Below are positions 37,501 through 49,445 of a stretch of 64,000 bases of DNA, in pieces. Source of the DNA: Mansonella perstans (lineage: Eukaryota; Nematoda; Chromadorea; Rhabditida; Onchocercidae); the NCBI GenBank assembly GCA_037074765.1, contig JBAMDO010000578.1, positions 62,001 to 126,000 on the forward strand, read 5' to 3'. Under the pieces are notes generated by a model that did not search any database, had not been told where the DNA came from, and saw only the letters and a list, made by a program, of their open reading frames with translations. The position numbers were made by a program, and so were the translations under genes. Position 1 is the stretch's first letter. Each line of letters starts with the position of its first letter.

Positions 37501-40500
37501 TCTAATATCTCCCCTAAAAATCAATCACTTCATTTCCACTTCATCCTAATATATAACGATCATCTATGAGCTCAGCAAAGATAATGCAGAGCAGTAAGTG
37601 AAGTTAATGAGGTTAGAGAAACCGTTACCTGTGATATCTCTCTGGTTACTAATTCAATTTTATCGAAATTTGATTTGAACAACAATAAGACTGCCTAATC
37701 ACTATATATAAAAAATATTTCAACTTTTCTGATTTTGAGTACTAGAAAGAGAATTAGTTATTTTCGCATGCTTCAAAGCTCAATTTATTTCTGACACTAT
37801 GATTTCACGTAAATTTATTCCCAATAACAAGAAATGCTGTTAACCTTGTTAATCACTGATATGTCAAATACATCACTCCATTTGACCCATTTATAAAAAC
37901 CGTAGTCGACCAGGTACACAGAAAATCTAAAAATTTATTTATGAAAAAAACAGGTCATTAGTTAGAATGAAGGTGTTGAACGGGAATATTATTTGAGGCA
38001 CTATGATAACAAAAGTGGGAACACTGTCATTGAAATATGAGAACCATACTGGAAATGTAACAGGATAAATTAAAGCGAATAAAGAAAAATCGTCATATTC
38101 ATGCATCAAATCCACATATTGGTAGCTTTATCATTCATGTAACACATAAAGTAAATTCCAGAAATGACCTGTGTGTTCTATTCGCGAATTTGATGATTTC
38201 AGCACGACACAAGGAGCGACAACCACTATCAACACTCGCTTTCACCAAGCAACCTATCCCGCTCAATTCGTAAATCAACGACATGTCAAATTGCGGGCAA
38301 GCACTGTAGCGTTGTCTTCCTTCATGAAGAATCTAAAAAAAACCAATCAAAAAAGTTCTGAGAAAAAAGGAATTCGGTACCAAATGTTTTTGCAAGAAAA
38401 TTATATTGCACTCACTCTTTCCACAGTTGTGAAAATGTTTGGTTCGAAAGCCCAAAAAGTACCAGCTGAAAATGAATCGATTTTATCAAAACGAATTCGC
38501 ACTGTACGGGGATAAATATGAGGCACATATTCTTTAAAAGCATGCTGCTTGTACGGCACCTGCAATAAACGGCATTTCTCATAATGCTAGGTTCTTAATC
38601 TGAATTTCTGAATTGTAATGAAAGTTTTGTTGAAATACCATCTTTTTGTTGCAACTAACACTAACTGCTTATTTCCAATTGATCAGACATAATTTTTTTT
38701 TATCATTTTCAATAAATGACCAGTAAAAAAACAAAAAATAAAAAGTCGAAAATGCTGGCATACATCATATATCGACACCACAGCGCGTTTGTCATCCATC
38801 TCCTCTGAATACAAATATAATTAGATATTATCAGTTGTTATGATATTACCTATATATATATATATATATATCATAAATAAATTTTAAGAAATTTAAGAAA
38901 ATACAAAGCAGGTTTTTAAAAAATACGCACCATGATAACAGTCAAACTTAGCCTGGGAGGAACTTTCGTCATAATTGCGTGGATTAACGCATATACTATT
39001 TTCAATAACCGATGAATTCTTGTCAAATTGCTGAAAAGGATAAAACTACTAAGTAAAAAGATACTTTATTTTCGAAAAAAATGTTTCGCAAAAACGAGCT
39101 TAAGCTAATTTACATTATTCCACCGATTTGTAAAGCTGCTACCAGCGAAAGTATACGCTTCATTCCCACATAAATTCACCACGCTGCTGAACTCTATAAA
39201 ATATAATATATTTAAGCCCTTATAAAAACACTGATTGTCTTACAACTTTTTTCACTTAAAATTGTTGCTTCCTGCCTTACTATAATAATATTGCTATGGA
39301 GTAAGTAGAAAACTGAGAAATGAAAGAGACATTGACTACGATAAAAGCAAGTAATAGTGATTTTTCAATGGCATATTTTGAATGAATTATTTGATGATTT
39401 TGATGAGAAAAGATGCAAAGCTATCGGTCTTTCCTTTTCTGTCCTGCTCGTTACTCAAATAAATCACCTTAAACACGCCAAAGACTTGCGCTTAGATCAA
39501 AGAAAATCTTATGACTATGACCGTAGCTTATACCTCGAGACTAACCTCTTCGTTCATATTTTCCACCATTATTACCAAAAACATTTTCACAGCACGTAAT
39601 CGAGTCATAACGGTAATGAAACGGTCTTGCATGCTCCGACAGTGATGAAATGTTGACATTCAGCTTTGACATATCTATTTATTGCTGTTATTAGCATAAA
39701 AATATAACTCTCGATCAGGGGAGTTATTCGGAGAAGTAATGCGCAAACATACCATCCATTACAAATTTTGAATATTCTTGTCCTTCTGCCGGTACCAAAC
39801 TAATATCTTTTAATTCCGCATATCCACCATTTCCATAAGAAATCAGTAATCGACCTTTAACACAGAGTCCCACAGAAGGGATCACGACCAAATTACCTGC
39901 AGAGTTGGATTTAGCACTACACATCTCAAAATAATTAAAGTTGCATGAACGATCATGAATAAGCTGTTTGAATACGTGTTGCATGATTCAATTGCTAATA
40001 GCCAAAACAAGGAATGCGTCTAACCGGAATGTTTTGACATTAACGAAATCAAACCATTAATGCAGCGACATTCACGCCCACTAATTTGTGCTGCGACTTC
40101 TCTCTGTTCTTCACCAGCATCAACAACCAAAATTGGGCACATACAGTCGGTATTAATCTTAGCTTGCGAAGTCGATGGAAATAACGCATTTCGTTCCACT
40201 TCAACGTCGATTCCCTTATCAATTAAACGAACCTTGAATAGATGTAGCTTGTTATCACTCCTTCAATCTGTATCGAACCGTGGCGAAGCCAAAGAAAAAA
40301 GATATTTATATCATGCCGAAATTCTCAAAAGATATTGAAACGCTTTTTACTACTTAGAAGGCACATAAACTCTTTACATTTTCTTTTCTTAAACTCATTC
40401 GACATTCAAAAAAGTTCTCTATGGAAATAGTAACCCAAAATAATTTCAAAACCAGAGGAGGCATTAAGCCTTTATTTAGCATGTATTATCACAGTTGTCT

Positions 40501-41053
40501 CGATGCAATTAACCTTAGTTAATCTTTCTTTTTCTGAAATATCTTTTGCAGCAACACGTTCCACGCACTGCCCAACACGAATTGTGAATATAGTACCTGG
40601 AAATATTGGTTTTTCCAGTTGTTAAATAGTAAAAAAGGTACTCTTGAGAAAAGCAATACTGTCTAAAAAATGGTAAGATAGTCAAAATTTTATGAAACTT
40701 TAGCTTTCCCTGCCATTCACTTATCTCAACGACTCGCAATGTTAACAAAGCTATCTTTCTTTGCAACTTTTTGAAAAATTTGACATTCCCTAAATTTTGT
40801 GGAGCAGCAAAGCTGCTGTAGAAAATATCAAACAATTTTTGAAAATACTGATACCAAAACTGTCGTTGTTGTTACCATAATTTCCACAATTAAACAAATC
40901 TTGTGTTGCTCCATTTTCGGCTCCTTCTCGCATTCTGGAATCATCGCTAACAACGTGAGCCACATAAATAATAACTTCAGAACCTTCACCAGAATCACCA
41001 ACATGACTGATAAAACCATCAAAATTAACTACTTTTATAAACTCATCCGACAT
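34560..41053 (-). CDS. Multi-Tudor-domain protein with Arg/Gly-rich tail
   Basis: Minus-strand exons: 41053-40876, 40596-40514, 40232 to about 40098, 39963-39753, 39193-39114, 39030-38931, 38804-38764, 38559-38416, 38332-38169, 37926-37845, 37691-37629, 37508-37290, 37110-36933, 36647-36500, 36148-35960, 35737-35502, 34606-34560; about 765 aa. Phases agree except that the 3' end of exon 3 is a guess. Tudor-like cores include KVRLIDKGIDVEV (exon 3), CVKGRLLISYGNGGYAEL (exon 4) and the clearest, FSVYLVDYGFYKW (exon 10); exon 13 begins another. Tudor domains bind methylated arginine, usually in germ granule and small-RNA factors. The last exons are Met/Pro-rich, then Arg/Gly/Asn/Ser-rich, itself a possible arginine-methylation target. 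EKL-1 or SIMR-1-like proteins are candidates I cannot confirm. The last exon is uncertain; reading through past 35502 also gives a short end. An acceptor (ttgcag) 27-40 nt before the ATG may be a spliced-leader site. Confidence 0.75.
38851..38871. repeat. (TA)n microsatellite
   Basis: About ten TA units in an intron of the Tudor gene. Confidence 0.9.
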
Positions 41054-42806
41054 TCTCTTTTCACAGTTTAACAACCCAATGAATCTGCAATAGATTTCGA
41101 TAATTTTTAATAAGAACAATAACTATGTCTTACAACGATCAATTAAAACAAACTGAAGGTGAAATATGGAAAAGAACAGGAATTCATGTTATGAAGTTAC
41201 ATCATCAGAAGTCATTTTAAAGAATTATTCTTCAATCAGTCAAATAAAACATTCGAATTTATGATTTGATAGCATGGATAATATACATCTCAATGTTCCT
41301 ATCTTGCAACGAGAATTTACTGCAATGTGAGCAGTAATTTTTTGAAGTTTTCAAGAATTTGATTTTAGATAAATTATTCTAAGGAATGCTAATATAAATT
41401 GAGATATGATTAATAGAAAATGTGGATAAATGAAATTATATCATTTCGGAAATAATTTCCCTTTCATTCCATCTATTTTAAACTGCATTTCATGATAGTT
41501 GCTATTTTGCAGCGAAATTTAATGTCTTTTAAATTAGTTTCTTCTTAGGAAAAATAAAACAAGTTCATTATTCCTGCAAAAAAAAAAAAAAAAAAAAAAA
41601 TGAGGGAAAAGTAATAACAACAACAATTTCATGAACTATTTTCTTGTTTTTTCTACAAAGCCTTGTGTTCAGGAATATTTCTGTCTTATTTCCTCATTTT
41701 ATTAGCCATTTAAGTGTTGTATTTTCACGTCTAATTTTTCAGGTGGTTACCTAACACTCCTTAATGATAGAATAGATCAAATAGGAGAATAACAGTAATT
41801 ACTGATTAACGTTTGCTAAAATTATTTGGCTAAAATAATTGCTAAAAAATGATGCAGATACAGTCATATATTGGGATATGCTAATGTATAAATTATCTAA
41901 CCTCCCAATGAAACGACCAACCTTCAATATGACTAACTGTAACAATGGATGAAAGATATCTTCTATGGTACGATATTATGCCACAAATGCAAAACTATTA
42001 TATGCAAATTTTTTCGTACTACAAACAGAAAAATTACAGGTATCGCTATATTTGATTGATGTATGTTATACGAGTTAAGTATCATCTGTTACTTATAAGA
42101 GAATGGCTATATATACATATTTATTAAAAGATGAGATATGCTGAAGATTGTTAGAATGAAACGAACTAAAGTTTTGAAGTAAAGTTGAAACTTTTCTATT
42201 CTCGAAGGAAAAAAGAAATTTGATTTACTTGTAAACAATCATTAACCTACTTAGTCTTGATTTGTCTTAATCCATATTGATCACTATCATATATAATTGC
42301 ACTCGTTCACTTTACTTTCTAATGTAATAATGTAAATGACCATTGTTTGTATTTTTTTTATCATTTCATTATCAATATATGAAAGAAATATCATTTTTAA
42401 CATATCATCTTTACATTTCATTTCTTTTCAAGAATGAAATGTTTAAATAAAATGACATTCAGTGGTAAATTGACCAGAAGTATGATGAAGCTGACCTTAA
42501 AAGGATGATGACCCCAGAAGGATGTCAAGAAGAATGTGCTGACCATCAGCAGATGAAAGAATCAGTCCATTTAGGCACTTCTTTTCATTCATTCTCTCAC
42601 GCAGCATTACACGTACCCGACGTTATCCATCTTTTTTTTTACCGTCTAAAATTCATTCAGATAAAAAGCTGCAACAGTTGCTATTTTCGAAACGTTGCCT
42701 TGTTTACGGTAGTTTCTTCCCACGTATTTTTCAAAATGTTACGGAATTTTGCAAAAAAAAATTTTTTTTTTTTATAGGAAATAAATTTAATTGGAATTGA
42801 ACAAGA
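41054..42806. other. Shared 5' region of the Tudor gene and bub-3
   Basis: The two genes start back to back 1.75 kb apart, so this stretch must hold both promoters or spliced-leader acceptors. No motif can be named. A 23-nt A run is at 41578-41600. The segment 42473-42560 has purine-rich ATGAAG-like repeats and a 90-codon ORF that I do not consider coding. Confidence 0.6.
41578..41600. repeat. Poly(A) tract
   Basis: Twenty-three consecutive A residues in intergenic DNA. No adjacent retroelement or processed-gene copy is recognisable, so this is treated as a simple repeat. Confidence 0.85.
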
Positions 42807-45165
42807 ATGTTTCATTTCGCAGGTGGTTCAACGGAAGGAACAATTCCACATCCAAGCAATACACAAATCTCTAAAGTTCAGGTATTTATTCTTTTTTTCT
42901 TTCATCTTATATTAGCTTTGTGTTTCATTTTATTTTATTCCACCTGCAAGTTTCCAATTTTGAAAAATTCATGAAATTTATTGTTTTTCTCATATTTTGT
43001 GGAATAAAATAATATACTGAAAGTTTATTTTAATTTCCCTATAGTTTGGCTTAAGCATAATAAAGCGTTTATAGAATATCGAAAAAATATAGCAGATATG
43101 TAGAAATTTATATGAGATGATAGTTTGTGTGATGCTTGGTTAAGGTTTTGTAATCTTGATATGGGTATTTCGATAGAGAAATTGTTTGATTTAATCTTTC
43201 TAGATAGCGATCTAAATAGTTCTACTTGATTCATTATACCATTTGATTCATTTTCAAGAATGGATCGTTCAGTGTTATTTTCAATTTGCTTTGTATGTTA
43301 ATTTTCTTATGCCATCGATTCATCTTATTATCAAAGGGCAATGTCAATTTTTCATTTCTCTTTAACTATTTTATTTCAGTTTTCGCCGGATGATAATGCT
43401 CAATTGCTTGCAGTATCAAGTTGGGAAAACACTGTTCGCATTTATCATTTTCCTGCTGGTCCAGTCACTGCACTTGAAAAGCGTGTTTATACACATACTA
43501 AGCCTGTATTGGCATGCACTTTTTTCGTTAGTTACTATACTTTTGATTTATCATTTGTGATTTTCCAATGCTTTGAGCAAAGAACATATTTTCCCCAATT
43601 TTAGTATTGTCTTTTAAAATGCAAAATTTTACACTGATATTAGTTGAAATTTCATTAGTAATTAACGTTTCTGATCAATTAATTTTTGCGTGCCAATGAA
43701 AGCCTTCATATTTTTTACAGACCAAAAATGATCTTGCAAGTGGTGGTTTGGATAATTTAATTAAAACATACAATATGGAGAGTGGTGCAGAGTGTATTCT
43801 GGGACATCATGAAGCTGCTGTACGGTGTCTAGAATATTGCAAGGAACATAACTTGATAGTTTCAGGAGGATGGGATTCTGCAGTAATGGTAAGTGACTTT
43901 TGAGCACGCTTGGTATCAAAGAAAAAATATGAATTATTATGAAATTTCTTCTTGTTGTTGGGATATAATGACAAGGTATAGCAAATTAATAAAGATTCGG
44001 GATTTATTAAAAAGGCAAGTGCCGAGATTTATCAAAAAAGACAACCAGCATTGTAATGTCATTCAGTTATGGGATACGCGGTCAAAAAGTTCGGCTGGAT
44101 TTGGAAATAATGGCGATAAAGTTTATGCAATGGATGTGCGCGGAAATCGGATCCTTGTTGGTACAAAAGATCGTAAAATAATCATATGGGATGTGCGCAA
44201 TCTCGGTGAACCTGAGCAGATACGTGACAGTCCACTCAAGGTGTTTTTGTTGTTTATTTTTGATTTTACTGATGGTAGACACTTTGATTTACTGCGCTTG
44301 CAGAAAGTCTTATATTAACGTAATTCTATTCTAGGGAGTATTTCCTTGTTACGGGGGTTTTTGCAATTAAGGTTTTTCCAATTGTACTTCATTTATTTGT
44401 ATTTTCTTACTATTGGCATGCGTAATTATTCCAAGGTATTCTTTTCTCAGTTTCAAACGCGAGCAGTGAAATGTTTCCCTACTGGCGAAGCTTTTGTTGT
44501 TGCTTCTATTGAGGGGCGCGTGGCCGTGGAGTATTTTGATATGTCGGCAGAAGTTCAGAAAAATAAATATGCTTTTAAATGTCACCGTGAAAAGGATGAA
44601 TCTGGGACCGAAATGATATATCCCGTAAATTGCATCGATTTTCACCCCATACATAATACCTTTGTTACTGGAGGTATGTTGCAGTTTATAAATATGAATG
44701 AAATCATTATTTTATTTAGAAAACTAGGCTAGTTTAATAAATTTAATGAGATATAGAAAAACAAATGATAATTCTTGATACATGATAATAATAATTCTTT
44801 TTTTTTTTTTGCAGAATACTTGTTTTCAGGTTCGGATGCACTTGTAAATATTTGGGATCCATTTAACAGAAAACGAATATGTCAACTGCATAAGTTCGTT
44901 TGTAAATTTAGTTTAAAAAATTTCGTTTGCTATATTAACTTGATTATTTATTGAATAAGGACATTGCTGACATTTTTTAATGCATTAAGCATAATTTTTT
45001 TTCCGGTTTCCAACGGGCATCATGAGTGTCTCATTTAATGCTACTGGTACACAATTAGCAATCGCAGCTTCATATATGAATGAATTGAAAGAACGTCCTA
45101 ATCCAGAACCCGAAAGTACAGTTGTAGTGAGAAAAATCACAGATGTGGAAGCAAGGCCAAAATGA
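42807..45165 (+). CDS. bub-3: Mitotic checkpoint WD40 protein BUB3
   Basis: Kinetochore and spindle-assembly-checkpoint protein that binds BUB1 and BUBR1/MAD3 GLEBS motifs and phosphorylated KNL1. Exons: 42807-42881, 43380-43526, 43721-43888, 44067-44240, 44451-44673, 44815-44893, 45006-45165; 1026 nt, 341 aa, close to the usual 325-345. The blades show VQFSPDDNAQLLAVSSWENT, LASGGLDNLIKTYN, IVSGGWDSAVM then LWDTRSK, and RILVGTKDRKIIIWDVRN. BUB3 signatures are YFDMSAEVQKNKYAFKCHR, YPVNCIDFHP and the C-terminal VRKITDVEARPK. ATG 42807 runs in frame into the first blade without needing a splice. The odd point is the last intron (44894-45005), which ends in CCG instead of CAG; the alternative canonical AG at 45025-45026 keeps frame but drops seven residues. 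The gene is convergent with the cystatin on the minus strand. Confidence 0.93.
44894..45005 (+). other. bub-3 last intron with non-canonical 3' end (CCG)
   Basis: Donor CATAA|gttcgt (phase 2). The intron ends in a T run plus CCG, then GTTTCCAACGGGC. Joining there gives HKFPTGIMSVSF, which lines up residue for residue with the HRYPTSIASLAF segment I recall from vertebrate BUB3. No in-frame AG acceptor gives this product: the AG at 44988-44989 leads to an in-frame TAA. Either this is a single-base change or error from CAG, or a non-AG acceptor is used. Confidence 0.75.
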
Positions 45166-45519
45166 TGTTTTTTTTTTCTTTAATTTTTGCAATCTGTTAT
45201 TTATCATCGGATGTAACTGAATGCAATTATCATCACTGAAATTCATACCAGAGTGACTTTAAATGTGTTTTCCCATGGTACTGACCAAACTTCTATTTCG
45301 AATAACTAAAAAAAAAGCATATAATTTCGATGGCAAGGCCATACCAAGTCCATATTTTTACTGATGTAAATGAATATTCGATGTTTCGTCATTTGTTAAA
45401 GTTTTGGCACTTCAGCCCGTTCCTTGTTTTTTTGATAAATAAATTTATATGAAGAAAATGGTCCGAGAAGTCAAGCTTAAAATCAAATCTTGATTGTTTG
45501 GAATTACTTGATTTTTGAG

Positions 45520-46245
45520 TTAAAAACGGCAATAGTACAAAAATTTAATTGATACATATTTTACCTCATCTAGTTTGCTATCATCGATGGTACATAACGG
45601 TGGATTCACTTTTCGAGAACTCTATAAAATCATTTTGAAAACTTGCAAATTTTTGACCTATAAAATGTGTAGTCGAACATTGCATTCATAAGTGAGATGA
45701 GAGTAAAAGACAGAATATAGCGAATATACATTGTATCCGAGCATGAATTCGGGTGATCATTATTTTTCTTTTAAGTTTCACACTAACCCCCATATTTTAT
45801 CTCCCTTATCCTAATCAGTGGGAAAATTCAGAGCTTATCTGTAAAATTATCATGTATTTTAAAAGATTCATTTAAATAAAAAGGACCCACCTTTCTACAT
45901 TTCGTCGGTGCAGCAAGAATTGTGAGGTAGTATTTCATTCCGGATACTAATTGTGTGCGAGCATGGATAACTCTCACCATTTTGTAAAGATATCTACTCT
46001 TGATTTTCTGATTTAATTGTCCCATCGCTCTTTCTGCTACTTCCTGACGAGAATTAAGTATTTAACTTTCTTCCCTTTGCTTTTGATTTCAGTTTGGCCT
46101 GCATCAATTTTTGAAAACAAGGAAACAATACCTGTATTTCTTGATCATTCACGTCGGTGCTTGTAGACCCTCCTAGCCGTACATTTCCTACGCAGCTTGT
46201 GGATATGATTGCAAAAGCTGAAAACCATACGATCACGTTGAACAT
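45520..46245 (-). CDS. Secreted cystatin (type 2 cysteine protease inhibitor)
   Basis: Three exons on the minus strand: 46245-46132, 46043-45891, 45621-45520; 122 aa. Residues 1-20 are a signal peptide (MFNVIVWFSAFAIIS...), so it is secreted. VRLGG supplies the conserved N-terminal Gly region. EVAERAMGQLN is the cystatin helix. TQLVSG at about residue 70 is the Q-x-V-x-G loop that plugs papain-like active sites, and APTKCRK contains the first disulphide Cys. The last exon adds Cys residues for the second disulphide (LCTIDD, YYCRF). Its in-frame GTAAAA could be a donor, but no good downstream acceptor was found, so the stop at 45520 is preferred. The PW second hairpin of typical cystatins is not evident. 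An acceptor (cttgcag) abuts the ATG, suggesting spliced-leader addition. Filarial cystatins inhibit host and worm cathepsins; this family assignment is strong, the exact orthologue not. Confidence 0.82.
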
Positions 46246-46320
46246 CTGCAAGTTATTTATTAATTTGTGTTAATTCTCGAGAATCCTAGTTTAGCGTGAC
46301 ACGTTTCTTGTTCTTGCACA

Positions 46321-47043
46321 TCATGCATCGATTGCCGACAGAAGATGAAATATACCGATCATCAGAGACCTCAGCAGTTTTTCAGTTTGTGGAGTGTTGA
46401 AGAATCCGATCGGAATCTTACACCGTACTGTGAACCATTCTCCATTCGGCACTACAATGACTGTTAATAACAATAATGAAACTCAATCTTAAATAGACAC
46501 TGTAGATTCACTTTCTTCGTCGATAACATGCTATTTTGCAGTAAAATAAGAATAATTACTGATGGTAAAAGATTCTGACAAAAAAATACCCGTTTTTTAG
46601 ACTATTATTCCTCTCAAAATGTGAAGGAGAAAAACAGTGCTTGAATTGATGAGTGCATTTCGAGGAAAACACTGGATTCATCTATTCACTTCTTCAGTCA
46701 GTCATCTGAAGTCGTTCTCAACAAAACTTGAATAGTTCTTCTTGGAATGTTGTTTATCTGATGTATAATTCATATTACCTTTACTTGCAATGATTTGATT
46801 TAGAAGTGCATAACAATGCCTTGCAATCATTCAAAACATTGCTTCGATTCATAGTGGCAGCAACTGAAAATACTTTCATAGCAGTCTTCACTTGTTTCTA
46901 TCACTAATTTCGCCAACTTTGTTTATTTCCTGAATTAATTCAATCATTTGTGCAAGAAATACAAAAATACAATCAATATCTGCATGAGCAAAGAATATCA
47001 AACTGGAAACAATTGATATCAGGAAAAGCCATTTGTGTTCCAT
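46321..47043 (-). CDS. Candidate small secreted protein, unrecognised
   Basis: Weak two-exon model. Exon A starts at ATG 47043 (an upstream ATG at 47073 is in frame) with a convincing signal peptide (MEHKWLFLISIVSSLIFFAHA), then an amphipathic stretch with LAQMIELIQEINK. Exon B, near 46459-46321, encodes VVPNGEWFTVRCKIPIGFF and more, up to a TGA at 46321. A donor in exon A after about 46910 and the acceptor ttaacag near 46460 are phase-compatible, but the donor is poor. It lies just upstream of the cystatin on the same strand, so it could be a degenerate relative or part of a secreted-protein cluster. It could also be chance ORFs. Confidence 0.3.
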
Positions 47044-47073
47044 GATATCACTGATCACTCTGATCACTTTCAT

Positions 47074-49445
47074 TTTTCATCTTTCAATTTTTTGCTGGAT
47101 AATTTCATCATGTCAATTACTAGTTATTATATATTTTAGCGTACTTGACAGCTTACACTTTTTTCAGGTAGCAATTAAGTGAAAATTAATATATGACTAC
47201 ATGAAGAACATACTTGAAATCGATTATGATAGTTACACTGTTTTTCCACATAAGTAAAGCTATAGTAAAAGTAAATCTGTATTAATAAGTAAGGCTAATG
47301 AAAGCTTTATTTATTAGCCTTAGAGAGGTATTTTTTGTTCAATGTATTTGGGCTCGGTAATGATTCTGATCTGCTTCGAAATCATCTGCCATCACAGATT
47401 TGCTTCTGGAATGATACTATTTACAAAAATATTTGTCACGAATTTATTGCATTTCATTTTCATAAATATATTAAAGTTTTTAGCAGCGTGCCAGTTTTCA
47501 ATGCATTGTATTCTTTATCCGCTTTATTGTCCAATTAGTTTGACCATAAATTATGGACTGATTCGCAACTTGGATTTCAAATTGAACAAGCTAAGGTATT
47601 TGTGATTAATCCTGAGCTCAATTTAATTGTATTTCAAATTAAATTAAAGTTTGGACAATTAAGTGCAAATTGACTACTGATGTTTATTATTTTTCTTCAT
47701 TTAATGGTCAGACATGTGCGCTTTTATATGTTGCATATGAATTGAAATGCATAAAAACCACAAATTAAAAGTGTTAAAGTGCGCGAAGTGTTAAAAGGAC
47801 GAAAAGTTGAAGTTGTGATAAAAGGAAACGAAAAGTTCGCAGAGGGAAGAGAATAGTTAACTGATAAAAATTAAGAGATGATCAATGGAAGGTCAATGAA
47901 AAAAGTCCAGAACTAAAATCCAAATTTACGTTTGGATTTTTTGATGTTAAATTAAAGTGAAATTAAACGAGGAATAATTAATGATTAAATCTGATGTTTA
48001 CTTTAAAATGGATATTGTTGTTAAGCGATTTTTTTGTTTAAAAATATTCAGGAATAGCATTCCTATGCTTCAATGTAAATATTTATCCTTCCTAATAACG
48101 GGTTCTTCAGTTATTATGATATTAGTTCAGCTTTCGTAAATTTTTATCGTTGAAAAATGCCGTGCCTAATTCCTGTGATGAATCATGAGCTAGCATAACT
48201 GGATGAAGATCAAGAAGCACCGCTTTTTTATTTATAATTTTTTCCCCAACCCACCTTCTGAAATTTCTATAAAAAGTCTGAAAATTTTTTTTTTATCCAC
48301 TTTCATTCTAACTTTTCATTTTTAGTACACAGGTTTCTTCCTGAAATTTCAGGATCTCTAAATGAATTTCAATTTTTTTATAAATGAATTTTGTCTTGGT
48401 TAATCCCAGAAGACAGAAATACTATGTGAGCTGATACGATCTATTCCCGAATATGTGATTTTCTTGTTAATGTTTCACGAATAATGACTCATTTATTATT
48501 TTGTGTGAGAAAATTTCCTAAAAGCAATGAAATTTTCACAAAAAGTGGAATTGTAATTTTAATTATTGCTTTTTATCAGCACAAAACTATTAATAAGCAG
48601 TTATGCAAGCATTAATATGTACCAATAATATTTAACAGAGATTTCAAACACCTTAATCTCTAGAGCTATCAATAATCTTTGATTATTAGTGTTGAATTAT
48701 TAGCAATTAATTGCCCACGGTCACTAGCAATTAATTGTCCACGTTATTAGCAATTAATTGCCCACGGTCATCTTTGATTATTGAATTATTATTAGCAATT
48801 AATTCAGCTAATCAACTGAAGTCGGTAAATTTTCTTTTATGAAAGGATCGGGAAACCTTCCATTTCATCGGAAGCAGCAATAACTTATTAGCAACAGAAA
48901 TGCATCACGCGAACCTGATAATTCGCTTCTATTTTTCTTTTCTAAGTAGTAAATAATCAGCCTAAAATGAAAAATATTTTCTTTCAAAGTATATTTAATA
49001 AATGTTAGTAAGGACGAAAAAATTCTGACTTCTGACACATTGTTATATATAAAGGTTAATGAATTAAACTCAGAAGAGTGGCGCTGATATAAAGTTAAAA
49101 ACTTTCCTGACTTGACATGCAATATAAACAGACAAAGCAAACTGGGAATAAATTGAAATTTTTCATCTCTTTCTAGGCTTGCTTAGTCATCCAAAGCTCG
49201 GCAAATCTTTGAATTCAAAATTTTCCCATGTTGATAAATTTGGGTATAAATTACACATACAGTTTTAAATGATTTTGCAAACCAAAGCTAAGTCACCACT
49301 TTCACGATATGAGGTTTTTGAAAACATGAAAGTAAATCGGAGAAGTGAGCATTCTTTTAGAAATGCATTTCTTTGAATGAATTTTCCCGGTGTCGAGTTT
49401 TTTTGCCTTGTATCACATTAAGTGCTCATACAGTGTTTTTTACAG
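47074..49445. other. Intergenic region between the divergent cystatin genes
   Basis: No supportable gene. It contains a local repeat at 48672-48808 and otherwise AT-rich unique DNA. It presumably includes the promoter of the second cystatin-like gene; no element can be named. Confidence 0.6.
48672..48808. repeat. Irregular tandem repeat around TAGCAATTAATTGCCCACG
   Basis: The unit TTAGCAATTAATTG(C/T)CCACG occurs at about 48699-48719, 48725-48743 and 48746-48766, and a fourth partial copy without the CCACG part lies at about 48792-48804. TCTTTGATTATT flanks the array on both sides. The core AGCAATTAATTG contains the palindrome CAATTAATTG. Confidence 0.85.

Noticed and set aside
40060..40338. 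92-codon plus-strand ORF
   Set aside because: Shadow of the minus-strand Tudor exon at about 40098-40232, which carries the recognisable KVRLIDKG motif.
41578..41600. Poly(A) tract as the tail of a retrotransposed gene
   Set aside because: No gene-like sequence or target-site duplication is visible beside it.
42505..42777. ORF upstream of bub-3 as its N-terminal exon
   Set aside because: BUB3 reads in frame from ATG 42807 at nearly full family length; no phase-compatible donor joins the ORF to it.
45523..45564. GTAAAA donor within the last cystatin exon
   Set aside because: No acceptor giving a sensible C terminus was found to the left; reading through provides the final Cys and a stop.
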